Shown: piece by piece, positions 10,501 to 16,698 of the stretch | Numbering within the stretch: position 1 is the stretch's first letter | Layout: every line of letters begins with the position of its first letter | Assembly (NCBI GenBank): GCA_963575745.1 | Contig: CAUYUJ010008158.1 | Location: 22,501 to 86,500, forward strand | Direction: 5' to 3' | Length of the DNA stretch: 64,000 nt | Source: Prorocentrum cordatum | Lineage: Eukaryota; Sar; Dinophyceae; Prorocentrales; Prorocentraceae | Translations under genes and position numbers: made by a program | The notes under the pieces: model-generated | Told to the model about the DNA's origin: nothing | Seen by the model: the letters and a program-made list of their open reading frames with translations, nothing else | The model's database searches: none

Positions 10501-11974
10501 CGATCAGCTATACCGAGCTGACCCGTGGGCGGTGCACGCAGGTATCCAAGATGCACAGCAGAGGAACCTGCGCCCTCCTGCGGGGCCACCCGGCATCCTA
10601 GGGACACAACCACAACGCCCTCCGCAGCAAGCTGGAGGCGCGAGGTTTGTCCCCATGAGCGGATCAGATGGTGGCTCGCCGTATCGGACTCCGCCGTCCG
10701 AAACGAGCGAAAACAGCTTGTGGCAACGACTCCAGGCGATTCGCGGGAATCCGACGCTCGCAGCGGCACTCCAGGCGACCACTCCCTTCGGCACTCCGAG
10801 GGGTAGTGAAGGAGGAGTGGCTGCGGGGTCACCCGCCGAGCGAACGCCTGCGGAGTCATCCGCACATGCGGGGCCACCCGCTGATGGTCAGCAGGGCTCA
10901 GACTACGAACGTCGGGCGGCCACCTTGAGAGCACAGGCTACCTTTTTACAGCAACAAGCTGATAGAGTGCCCAGCCTGTTGCGGAACCGCAACATAGATG
11001 TTACGAATCATGGCAACTTTCGGCCTCTCTGGAGCTGGACCTCCGATGATGCTCCGAATGCAGATCCCACGAATCCATATCGACAGGTGTTTATTCCAGG
11101 GATAGCATCACACCCAATATATGGATGGGACAATCATGGACCAGCAGAGGCACCGGCCATGGATGCGCCGATGTACCCGGAGTACTACGCGCAGATGAAT
11201 AACACTCCTATGATTGCGGGGCCACCTGCGAACGAGTACACTCGGAATCTGGCCAATGAGATGTACCGTTTGCAGTTTACACGAGCAGTCGACACGCAGT
11301 CTATGCCGCACTACGCCTACATGCCCACGCCGACGGACCCCGAGACCGTAGTTCAGCCAGCTGGTCTCGCGGTGCCAGCCGCTCTGGGCAGCATGCCAGA
11401 CTACATTCGCGACGTGCACAACACGCAGCAAGCGATACTGGCATCTAGGCAGCAGGTTCGGGACAACGCTAGGCTGCGCCAACAGCGCGCGATCCAGAGA
11501 AGGATCGAGCGTGAGAACCAAGCGGGGACACCCGCAGGTGCGGGGCCACCCGCTGAACAGATAGACAGACTGCCACCACCGACGCCATATCGGGAGGGCG
11601 AAACTACTTTCGAGCGTCAGGCTCGGACTCGCCCCGACGTGCCCACGCCAGTCATTTCAGATTACAATTTCACACAGTGCCCGATCTGTATGGACCCCTA
11701 CGAGATGGGCACCACGGTGTGGAGACTGGCATGTGGACATTTCTTCCACGATATATGCTGGGATCGTGTTGCACAGCAGCACGTCCGCAATCAGCGGCCA
11801 GGTACGCCAAACGAGGCACCTTGCGCTGTATGTCGTGGGCCGGGCATAATCACAGCACACTTTCCGTGTGCTGGATGCTGCGGACAGCGCGTCGGAACAG
11901 GCGCGCCAGCAGGAAAGGTATATGCTCGGATGCTCGGGAACTGCGCCGGCTGCGGGAAGCAGTGGAGGCACTAG
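4424..11974 (+). CDS. giant Gag-like protein: two TM segments, CCHC knuckle, Tpt1-like domain, RING-H2
   Basis: 2516 residues from the first ATG of the frame, which lies inside the 5' LTR. Order by residue: hydrophobic segment about 50-70 and another about 172-191 (predicted membrane spans); a helical Gag capsid-like region about 210-400; a very basic stretch about 530-580; a CCHC zinc knuckle C-x2-C-x4-H-x4-C at about 627-640; a small Tudor/SH3-like motif (CWYYSSSAQKWFCTRV) around nt 8071-8190; a Tpt1/KptA-like domain (nt 9241-10130); and a RING-H2 finger (nt 11678-11840) followed by further CxxC pairs. Domains are joined by Ala/Gly/Pro linkers (AGSPA, AGPPA, AGTPA) encoded by the small hairpins. 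Gag normally packages element RNA in cytoplasmic particles; membrane spans suggest particle assembly at a membrane (inference). Usual copia Gag is a few hundred residues, so this is exceptional. The stop overlaps the protease ORF. Confidence 0.85.
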   Translation: MPILLFTPDPMLRLALLLMRYEPKPGIWKRLRRTVYLSLPACFRLGSGAGYTLVWLALALIPVIHGTTWWTTTTVEYHVAPALRGAEPVRDRASGATRELETLSPTSLRYFTPDFHQMPIGNSIENVVTLRGYPQRGHLHPVPVRRLTATTPEPDKPQPKPITEAEMHMHWIKITIFGILWVIMGCAVGYMRQGMDDTRTTGPTWDPAGTTPFREYVREVHAWLNVTSGNMTPPQQAAALQRGLQGLARRIAMQVPSQIINYGVTVNGQPTDAVTYILYLLSTKFENLEDERQLNSGTALIDFRVERGERIDSVLARFEMARDEANSVGFVIPNFQILTLILFRALGVGASRAQHLLEPFNHQMPRTQADYDRLLTRMRNYGHVAERSPGNIAGIFTGHHSHAGVYATTAGSPAGPGEPNPWADPADMPNEATALLGQTGQASAEAAEANAWSNYSPGAAYTASPPSGTTLWGQAESSAQWSQPPSPFESGTDTDTSSDDEHNGIVSAGNDYPADDTHLSEQQRAEAAFMAYRKSKRRWRRFMKKPVRKVRRAVRRHFKQFGKGRGKGGRRRRMHGRGITAFLTSLTDMAFEEVLIGGKGRGHRRTSGKGKGRRGNPRDASGNTMKCHTCGSTEHLRDQCPKGKGKGSVHLAQNSFMDDIDYIDYEFYVNPEAAPAAGSSTYYVMARYAEATVALEDYAVTLFDEFHGWDEVDEIAYNAWFGLPAGPPAGDEVSEAETVPATEEELTAALAPQVIGMPLLPNPSWAGSEMGDADDEMRGHPAYSDSEESEEDYNDMLQEQVSEAIRLLSAPAQQQMTMNELLSHPGVARLRPYLDSNMSASQMLTALQALAGSPAEEMLDTTAGPPAWSMDVFMQGCDQMNINDLSMEQLNDIGYFRSPYQNVFMVQDSSEDSEDMRYAKRDRRPSPPRDSEHDDQRPVTRGSASAGPARGRSRSAPRRPTHDESGYPYSTEHSAGVSAQQVPDWYIRWYPGYSMDTLRHWYSKEYCTKRDETGAIIRTKGGKTKTPEAWDKRAKKQEIITDRKTYRKQVCQCEPFKGHMRRCPMDRPSRSPHHGETPWNWSHGDDAGNVHDPNKEVPGGGKRITEADRVPMTEEVANTVKENWAKLPNDHRLKEWNRRFHKEAGSPAESSKEAGSPAESSKEAGSPAEAAPAAGSADEWIDVVSAAGSAAGTDRTELNEEWAAEDGSENPFPDGSACWYYSSSAQKWFCTRVIYRHENGKYKLAIKGTADIDQMRQVIHGHGQPEGPPRDPPGPQPGRGSRPPPRPEADSSSSPTPAKRHPSKSPEGTQGRAKARGIAKTDDPEPVNPPGLSVTERRKAFAGPSTPMPPATQGDVKDEARDKPKAAFRGDWTPTLHQPRLAPRPGSARMKAQPKPEAGMRSVRAEAAAKAKEDKGSAGPPAKAAPAVTAGTPAEGTLSREERFRVLKEFGDQQKLTDDAAADKGRQNPGAESSAGAASSAAGSAGPPVKAAPAALAGSPAKAPPAALAGSPASWQPIVSVLRVIPLECKLYWQGIVDKGPRQPINPRVTPDDTDRYEVINCPVRRNFKCHNDWEREQQKVGNMLRDRPPLRAAQHKEALLKVMTQNGMDPTLPSKEQMTKVSMWFSTALRHSPYYKDKHNRYFEKVSTFDPYDGWVVVDDLLTNWTENDQYKHYREMHEVLIKGRPHPSFVYWVLLNCCEMVDHHGMQKGRLQMKCVDDSMLLPPRFRPTARRPQYFIRATNGHSSPGIHCPESLYKPITTWMKEPDDPVYFIHGTQWEYVKDILANGLSCLAQDNPKRKGGRQFVHGCPYLPGDPRIQSGIRPDSEVLIFCSINKMLSSGFSLWRSANDIVMTRGHDGRIPPDHILQIVSIAKYRVGEAWTNPLFYDKTRRRGQPADRIRTDDYLPLKMCDRTVAVMEDHAMYLKGWAKTDGRPFNLVMTEQDVAPRPYDTQTVLMMNAQEDEVMPEAGPPAGAGTPAVGTSDGSWQQVVTPVATVASPWRPDQQSWVHALNSHLTSADVSGLTDQLYRADPWAVHAGIQDAQQRNLRPPAGPPGILGTQPQRPPQQAGGARFVPMSGSDGGSPYRTPPSETSENSLWQRLQAIRGNPTLAAALQATTPFGTPRGSEGGVAAGSPAERTPAESSAHAGPPADGQQGSDYERRAATLRAQATFLQQQADRVPSLLRNRNIDVTNHGNFRPLWSWTSDDAPNADPTNPYRQVFIPGIASHPIYGWDNHGPAEAPAMDAPMYPEYYAQMNNTPMIAGPPANEYTRNLANEMYRLQFTRAVDTQSMPHYAYMPTPTDPETVVQPAGLAVPAALGSMPDYIRDVHNTQQAILASRQQVRDNARLRQQRAIQRRIERENQAGTPAGAGPPAEQIDRLPPPTPYREGETTFERQARTRPDVPTPVISDYNFTQCPICMDPYEMGTTVWRLACGHFFHDICWDRVAQQHVRNQRPGTPNEAPCAVCRGPGIITAHFPCAGCCGQRVGTGAPAGKVYARMLGNCAGCGKQWRH
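4558..4569 (+). other. minus-strand primer-binding site, initiator-Met-tRNA type
   Basis: TGGTAGCGGAGC directly follows the LTR. It is complementary to a tRNA 3' end reading GCTCCGCTACCA. Copia elements typically use TGGTATCAGAGC, complementary to initiator Met tRNA; this site keeps TGGTA-C-GAGC. It is also translated, as part of the Gag-like ORF. The exact tRNA must be checked in the host. Confidence 0.75.
7847..7936 (+). repeat. three tandem 30-bp units encoding KEAGSPAESS
   Basis: Three head-to-tail, nearly identical 30-bp units, each centred on one GCGGG-GTCA-CCCGC hairpin (stems start at 7853, 7883 and 7913). This shows local amplification of the hairpin with its flanks inside the Gag-like ORF. 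Confidence 0.9.
9241..10130 (+). other. Tpt1/KptA-like RNA 2'-phosphotransferase domain within the Gag-like ORF
   Basis: Tpt1 removes the internal 2'-phosphate left by fungal/plant-type tRNA ligation, transferring it to NAD+; the known catalytic residues are Arg-His, Arg, Arg. Here the motifs occur in the family order: STALRHSP (Arg-His at 9314-9319), DGWVVVDDLL (about 9382), FIRATNGHS (Arg at 9641), FIHGTQW (His at 9746), IRPDSEVLIF (Arg at 9893), then RSANDIVMTRG-DGRIP. All four catalytic positions appear kept. There are insertions between motifs compared with the compact roughly 200-residue family. This could be an active enzyme acting on element or host RNA, or a reused ADP-ribose/RNA-binding fold. 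The family assignment is by motif only. Confidence 0.75.
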
Positions 11975-13644
11975 AGGCTCGAGCCGCCTCGGCGGAGCCA
12001 TCCGCACGTGCCCCAGCTGCACAGACACACCCATGGCCAGCGCCAGAGCAAGGCATCCAGATGCCAATCCTGCCTACGCTTCGAGCACAGGGGCCCCCAG
12101 CAGCGGGGCCACCCGCCGAAGCGACTCCCGCCGCTAAAGCGGGGCCACCTGCTGAAGCGGCTCCCGCCGCCAAAGCGGGGTCACCCGCAACGGGGCCTCC
12201 GAATCCAGGATTCCTGAGAGCAATGGAGGCCAATATCAGGCGGAGCGGCAGGAGCGGAGGTGTATCCAGAACCTCACGTGTAGAGAGCCCGGTGAGTGCT
12301 AGGAGCCGGGCCAGTGCGGAAAGCGCTGAAGCAGCCCAATTCCACAATACCTTCATGATCAACACGGAAGGGCTGACTTACACACGTGACATCACGGATA
12401 CGCTTCCGCCAGGAGGTGAGTGGACCTCCACACTCTCCGCGAATTACTGGGTCCTTGAACAGGAACCAATCACCGTGGAGGAGCGCCGCCAATATGAGCA
12501 AATATGGTGCACCGAGTTAACAATGAGCCAGTGGGTGCTGGAACAACGCCTACTGAAAGGCACGCTCGGTTCACAGATTACGTACCATAGTGATGACCAC
12601 GGTACGATGGCTCTGGCGGCGCGGACAGGGACATTCTTCCCCGACGAAGACGGAATGCCCTGCATATCGTTCATGCTAGACATTGGCTCCAACGTGAACA
12701 TCATCGGAGCTAATACAGCACGAACCTTTCAGGAGGTTATGGCCAGGTACAATCACAGACCGGCCATATGCACACTGAGCAAAACCCTCTACATCAATGG
12801 TGTAGGTGAGGGTGCTGCGATCTGTCGGAAAATGGGCAACTTCAAGATCGGGGTGCAATACGCCAATGAGGCAAGCCCCCGCATCGAGGAGTATGCTTCC
12901 AACATCGCAGAGGGCTCAGGTGCAAACCTCCCAGCCATCTGGGGCCTGAGTGCCATGGAAGCACGTGACACAATTATCGTGCTAAAGCCAGGCTTCCAGA
13001 AGGTTATCTTCCCCAGCGGAGAGTATACTCTTAAGCTGGGGAAGGGCGCCAAGGTCCTGAGGGCAAAGAAGACCCCCTCAGGACACCTAGCCATTCCCTG
13101 CGGATTGTATGACGGGGCTAAAAGCCAGACGGTCACCAACACCTTCACAATCCGCAGTAGTCATGACGGCTACACCGAGACGGAGAACGACGAGGACTCC
13201 GTCAATGCGGGGCCACCCGCCGGTGTAGGTGCGGGGTCACCCGCTGGGGTAACAGCGGGGCAACCCGCGATGGGACAGTCCATGACCGTTACGACTGATA
13301 CGTTCATTGTCGAGCCGTATCTCGACAAGCAGCTCCTGAAGGACACGACCCGTGCGATCGTAGACAGGACGCTCGACAGCTGGTGGAAAGGCCAACAGTG
13401 TCCTGAAGGGACCTGGCCACACATGAAGGATGCCCTGAAGTCTAAGATTTTCTGGGCAGTCCAGGAGGCGGTGAATAATTGGTCGCCTGAGAACCAAGCG
13501 GGGCCACCCGCGACACCGCCACCACCACCAAGCTGCACGGGCGGAGGTTCGACGGACCTTGCGGGGCCAACCCGCGTGGAGATCGTGAGCGCAGCCGCAC
13601 CAGTGACGCCTGCGGAGTCATCCGCTAACAGCATGCCCCTCTGA
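11677..13644 (+). CDS. protease ORF (frame 1), overlapping the Gag-like ORF by about 300 nt
   Basis: Read in the -1 frame relative to the Gag-like ORF. The first in-frame ATG is at 11731, but expression by -1 frameshift somewhere in 11840-11972 is more likely. No canonical X-XXY-YYZ heptamer was found there. After the overlap comes a helical stretch (REAVEALEARAASAE), Ala/Gly/Pro linkers, then an aspartic-protease core: FMLDIGSNVNIIG with the catalytic-site Asp at 12679-12681. The usual D-T/S-G is D-I-G here. A later WGLSAMEARDTIIV stretch resembles the second half of retroviral-type protease folds. It should cleave the polyprotein into its domains. Ends in TGA, with the same frame open beyond it. 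Start and frameshift site are unproven. Confidence 0.75.
   Translation: MPDLYGPLRDGHHGVETGMWTFLPRYMLGSCCTAARPQSAARYAKRGTLRCMSWAGHNHSTLSVCWMLRTARRNRRASRKGICSDARELRRLREAVEALEARAASAEPSARAPAAQTHPWPAPEQGIQMPILPTLRAQGPPAAGPPAEATPAAKAGPPAEAAPAAKAGSPATGPPNPGFLRAMEANIRRSGRSGGVSRTSRVESPVSARSRASAESAEAAQFHNTFMINTEGLTYTRDITDTLPPGGEWTSTLSANYWVLEQEPITVEERRQYEQIWCTELTMSQWVLEQRLLKGTLGSQITYHSDDHGTMALAARTGTFFPDEDGMPCISFMLDIGSNVNIIGANTARTFQEVMARYNHRPAICTLSKTLYINGVGEGAAICRKMGNFKIGVQYANEASPRIEEYASNIAEGSGANLPAIWGLSAMEARDTIIVLKPGFQKVIFPSGEYTLKLGKGAKVLRAKKTPSGHLAIPCGLYDGAKSQTVTNTFTIRSSHDGYTETENDEDSVNAGPPAGVGAGSPAGVTAGQPAMGQSMTVTTDTFIVEPYLDKQLLKDTTRAIVDRTLDSWWKGQQCPEGTWPHMKDALKSKIFWAVQEAVNNWSPENQAGPPATPPPPPSCTGGGSTDLAGPTRVEIVSAAAPVTPAESSANSMPL
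11678..11840 (+). other. RING-H2 finger at the C-terminus of the Gag-like ORF
   Basis: The ligand pattern is C-x2-C-x14-C-x-H-x2-H-x2-C then C-x2-C (CPIC, CGHFFHDIC, CAVC). This is the RING-H2 spacing of E3 ubiquitin ligases. The Trp/Pro residues after the sixth and eighth ligands (DICWDRV, CAVCRGPG) are as in E2-binding RINGs. After the RING come CAGC and CAGCGK pairs up to the stop. A role in ubiquitin tagging of host or element proteins is inferred. Confidence 0.85.
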
Positions 13645-13676
13645 CGGGGGCAGGCGGGCGCGCCGGCGGCGCTCGC
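13642..13676 (+). promoter_or_regulatory. candidate UGA readthrough element (UGA-CGG plus 3' stem-loop)
   Basis: TGA (13642-13644) is followed by CGG, a known leaky context (UGA-CGG, as in tobravirus-type readthrough). Nine nucleotides later comes a stem GCGGGCGC (13654-13661) / GCGCTCGC (13669-13676): eight pairs, one G-U, loop GCCGGCG. The same frame is open on both sides, joining the protease ORF to the next ORF. Readthrough itself is inferred. Confidence 0.55.
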
Positions 13677-16600
13677 TTGCGAAGAGAAGCCGAATACCGG
13701 CCTCCTCGCGACATACGTTGGCCGCGCTGAGGCCCGAGAAGAAAAATATCATTCAAAATGCCTCGTCATCGAAGATATTCGCACAGCTTGCGCTGAACTC
13801 CGAACCCGTGGATATATATGCGACCGGATTACCCATAATGAGGTAATGACTTCAACTGGAACACAGTATTTGGGAAATTTGTTGGCAGGAGACTACAATA
13901 TGTTGTGGGTGGCCACACCCTCTGATTGGTACGTGCGTACTCCAGGAAAGAGGGCGGGACCACATTATCAACGTATACAAAATCTCCTGATCAAAGCGCG
14001 TGCTCTGAGAATGCAGATAGTTATCCTGGGGCCACCCGGGTATTTCTGGAAACAGGGTCCGATCAAAGATGTTATCGAAGATTTGAAGCTAAGCGTTATA
14101 CGAATCAGACTCTGTCATTTCGGTATTAAGTTTGACCGATCCAGTAAACATCCCAGTGGTTCTTATATACAAGTTGCTACATCTTGTCCTCATATACCGA
14201 TAAACTTATGGAAATGTACTTGTGGATCACACAAGGAGCATGATTTGGATTGGTATGGCCAAGATCAGCAACGTGCCGAGTTTCGGTATAAAACTTTGGC
14301 TATTATTATTGCACGCTTCCTTGATCAACTCGATAAAGCCAACATGATCAGGAATGAGCGGAGTGCGGTACACCTCAGTGTGTGTACACGCGTTGACAAA
14401 AAGGTCAGACACTACGTTCAATGTCCACAGAAGGGCCCTCAATGGGACCATGTGGTTCGTAGGGTCACGACCGACCTGGACACGAACAAGATTGTTCAAG
14501 ACATTAGGATCCAGGATCAGCCAACTGGGTACAATTATGTAGCTCCATTACCTGATGGGGTTACAAACATCAGTACTCGGCTATACTGGGAGCCTCCGGC
14601 TCCAGTTCTTCATGGCAATGGTGAGTCGCGAAGGCCACGCCCAAAGCGTGTGACGATCGTCGATGACGATCGATCTCCTCCCCCTTCGATTGAGCGTTGC
14701 CAAACGCGACCCACCAACGACCTTCCTGAAATTCCGCCATTTCCTGATTTTACAGCGGATTCCTCCGCAGCGGATCTCTCCGCGGAAACTGCGTTGCCCA
14801 CTGATGCCAGGATAAAACAGAAAGAAAAGCAGAAAGCTGACAAAGAAGCCGGCATCAAACCGAAGAAAGTCCCGAAGAAAGTGGAAGACGGTAACGACGA
14901 CTGTGGAGAGGACCTCAAAGGGCTTGACTGCTCCACATATTTCAACGACGTTCCTCTTGACGACTCGGACTCGGACAGCGAATCAGAGGACATCTTCATG
15001 ATGTTACCGGCGGGGCAACCCGCTGACTCACATGCTGATGTCTTCTCGATAGTCCAGTCGTTATGCTACGGCAGAAATAATCAAGTGGACATGCTTGAAT
15101 TATGTGGGGGCAAGGGTGGTATATCCATATTAGCCTTCAAGAGGGGACTCTCGTCAGGCGGGAACCTTGACAAGATATCTATGGTTGACCTTGGAAACTC
15201 GGAAGTACAAAGAGCAGTCCTCCACTACCTCAAGACTTGCTTTGTCAAGATCACGATTCTGCAGCCAAGCTGCAGAACTACTGGACTCCCTTCCTACTTC
15301 AACGCACAGGTCAATCATGATACGTGGCTTAAACACCACAAAGAGGACCTGCCTCATATCACGTTCTGTGGAACAGTCGCTCTATTACAAGACGACCTAA
15401 GACGTTTCTTTCTCAGGGAACAACCAATGGGCACGTGGGTGGATGAGATCCAGCCATGGAAAGAACTGGCACAACGCAAGGTCACTTGCCAAACAATCAT
15501 TGATCAGTGCACGACTGGTCTCAAAGATTCATTTGGACAATACATCCGCAAGCCAACACAGATAATGGCAAATAAAGAAGAGTTGTTGGCACCTTTCAAA
15601 GGCAAGCGTTGTCCAGGAAATCATGTGCACGCCAATGCTTGTAACAAAGAGTTAGCAAGGGCGGCACAGTATACCTACAGAATGCAGTCATTGATCGTTG
15701 ATGCGGTGCAAATCGCCAAAGACCTGTTTGCTTACGGTCGCGATCCATTCGCGAATCGTGAACGCAGCTATGCGTTCGTAACAAACAGTGCTGGCTACGA
15801 CTTGGACGACCCAACAATCCGGAGACACCCAAACGGAGAAATCTGGCGACCACCACCTGGCGGTCTTGGGTGCCCTGGCTGTGTGGACAACAACTACAAG
15901 CAATCACCAAAGCACAGTAGGGATCCGAAGATGTGTCGGTGGTATGATGTTGAACCGTATTACTGGGACTGTCCAAGCTGTAAGAAGGAATATCAGAAGA
16001 GCAATCCTCACCACACCAAGATATCTGGCCAATGCAGATTTGCCGAAAAATGGAAACTGCCAGATAACTTTGGCCAGCCGCGTCCGGCGGGACAAGCCGC
16101 TCCTGCGGCGCCAGCCGCGGAAGCGGCTCCAGCCGCAGAAGCGGCGCCAGCCGCAAAAGCGGCGCCGGCCGCGAGAGCGCGCATACGTGCGCCTAGGCCG
16201 CCACGGCCTGGTGAGGGCGATCCAACCGCAGGCGCCAGCAGCCATGACATCACCAGAGCCGACGGGGCTAATGGTGGCAACAGTGGCGCTGGCAGCTCTG
16301 ACGATCACCGTAGACTGCCACAAGTTGCAGCAAGGCGCGGACGCATGGAGGGAGGAGATCCTCCACCACCGCCGCAGCCTCAAGCAGAGCCGAGGCCAAG
16401 GCCAAGGCTCCCTGATTGGACTCGCTTCGACGTTCAGCTCAGCCTCCAAAACCTGCGCAGCTTCGACCCAGCTGTAGTGCAGCGAGAACTCCGCAAACTC
16501 CACCTGAGATGGTTTCATGCCAAGGAGCCAAAAATGCGGATGATTCTAACCAAGGTTGGTCTGGGTGAAACCCGTTTGAGTCTGATCAAAGGCGTTTGCG

Positions 16601-16698
16601 ACTCGTGTAGAGAATGTCGAGCCTGGGACAAACCAGGCAACACGGTGATGCCTTCCGTGTCACTGCCAGGACGCTTTCAACGAAGAAGTCGAATGTGA
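13645..16698 (+). CDS. methyltransferase-like region plus integrase zinc-binding domain
   Basis: Open from the codon after the UGA; the first ATG is only at 13846, so I treat it as a readthrough extension. First a domain around 13850-14350 (ATPSDWYVR, GPPGYFW, CHFGIKF, LWKCTCG-SHKEHDLDWYG) that resembles the second half of the next one. Then a Rossmann-type C5-methyltransferase-like domain: DMLELCGGKGG (SAM-binding motif I, 15088-15120), ILQPSCRTTG with a candidate catalytic Cys at 15271-15273, FLREQPMGTW (ENV-like), DQCTTGL and RKPTQIMANK, NHVHAN. Captured cytosine methyltransferases in retrotransposons are known, including in dinoflagellates. Then a Cys-rich segment (CPSCKKE), an Ala/Pro linker with several hairpins, and the integrase HHCC zinc domain (LHLRWFH, then CDSCREC, about 16489-16640). 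The ORF ends at TGA 16696 only because the frame changes at about 16678. Whether methylation activity exists is unknown. Confidence 0.7.
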   Translation, partial: RGQAGAPAALACEEKPNTGLLATYVGRAEAREEKYHSKCLVIEDIRTACAELRTRGYICDRITHNEVMTSTGTQYLGNLLAGDYNMLWVATPSDWYVRTPGKRAGPHYQRIQNLLIKARALRMQIVILGPPGYFWKQGPIKDVIEDLKLSVIRIRLCHFGIKFDRSSKHPSGSYIQVATSCPHIPINLWKCTCGSHKEHDLDWYGQDQQRAEFRYKTLAIIIARFLDQLDKANMIRNERSAVHLSVCTRVDKKVRHYVQCPQKGPQWDHVVRRVTTDLDTNKIVQDIRIQDQPTGYNYVAPLPDGVTNISTRLYWEPPAPVLHGNGESRRPRPKRVTIVDDDRSPPPSIERCQTRPTNDLPEIPPFPDFTADSSAADLSAETALPTDARIKQKEKQKADKEAGIKPKKVPKKVEDGNDDCGEDLKGLDCSTYFNDVPLDDSDSDSESEDIFMMLPAGQPADSHADVFSIVQSLCYGRNNQVDMLELCGGKGGISILAFKRGLSSGGNLDKISMVDLGNSEVQRAVLHYLKTCFVKITILQPSCRTTGLPSYFNAQVNHDTWLKHHKEDLPHITFCGTVALLQDDLRRFFLREQPMGTWVDEIQPWKELAQRKVTCQTIIDQCTTGLKDSFGQYIRKPTQIMANKEELLAPFKGKRCPGNHVHANACNKELARAAQYTYRMQSLIVDAVQIAKDLFAYGRDPFANRERSYAFVTNSAGYDLDDPTIRRHPNGEIWRPPPGGLGCPGCVDNNYKQSPKHSRDPKMCRWYDVEPYYWDCPSCKKEYQKSNPHHTKISGQCRFAEKWKLPDNFGQPRPAGQAAPAAPAAEAAPAAEAAPAAKAAPAARARIRAPRPPRPGEGDPTAGASSHDITRADGANGGNSGAGSSDDHRRLPQVAARRGRMEGGDPPPPPQPQAEPRPRPRLPDWTRFDVQLSLQNLRSFDPAVVQRELRKLHLRWFHAKEPKMRMILTKVGLGETRLSLIKGVCDSCRECRAWDKPGNTVMPSVSLPGRFQRRSRM
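16672..16680 (+). promoter_or_regulatory. candidate +1 frameshift site CGC-TTT-CAA
   Basis: Frame 1 runs into TGA at 16696. Frame 2 from AAC at 16679 continues the integrase without loss (PGRF then NEEVECDLFFY), so exactly one base (C16678) must be skipped. A Phe tRNA slipping from UUU to UUC is the mechanism used at the influenza PA-X site (UUU-C). The mechanism is inferred; a one-base mutation is the alternative. Confidence 0.5.
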
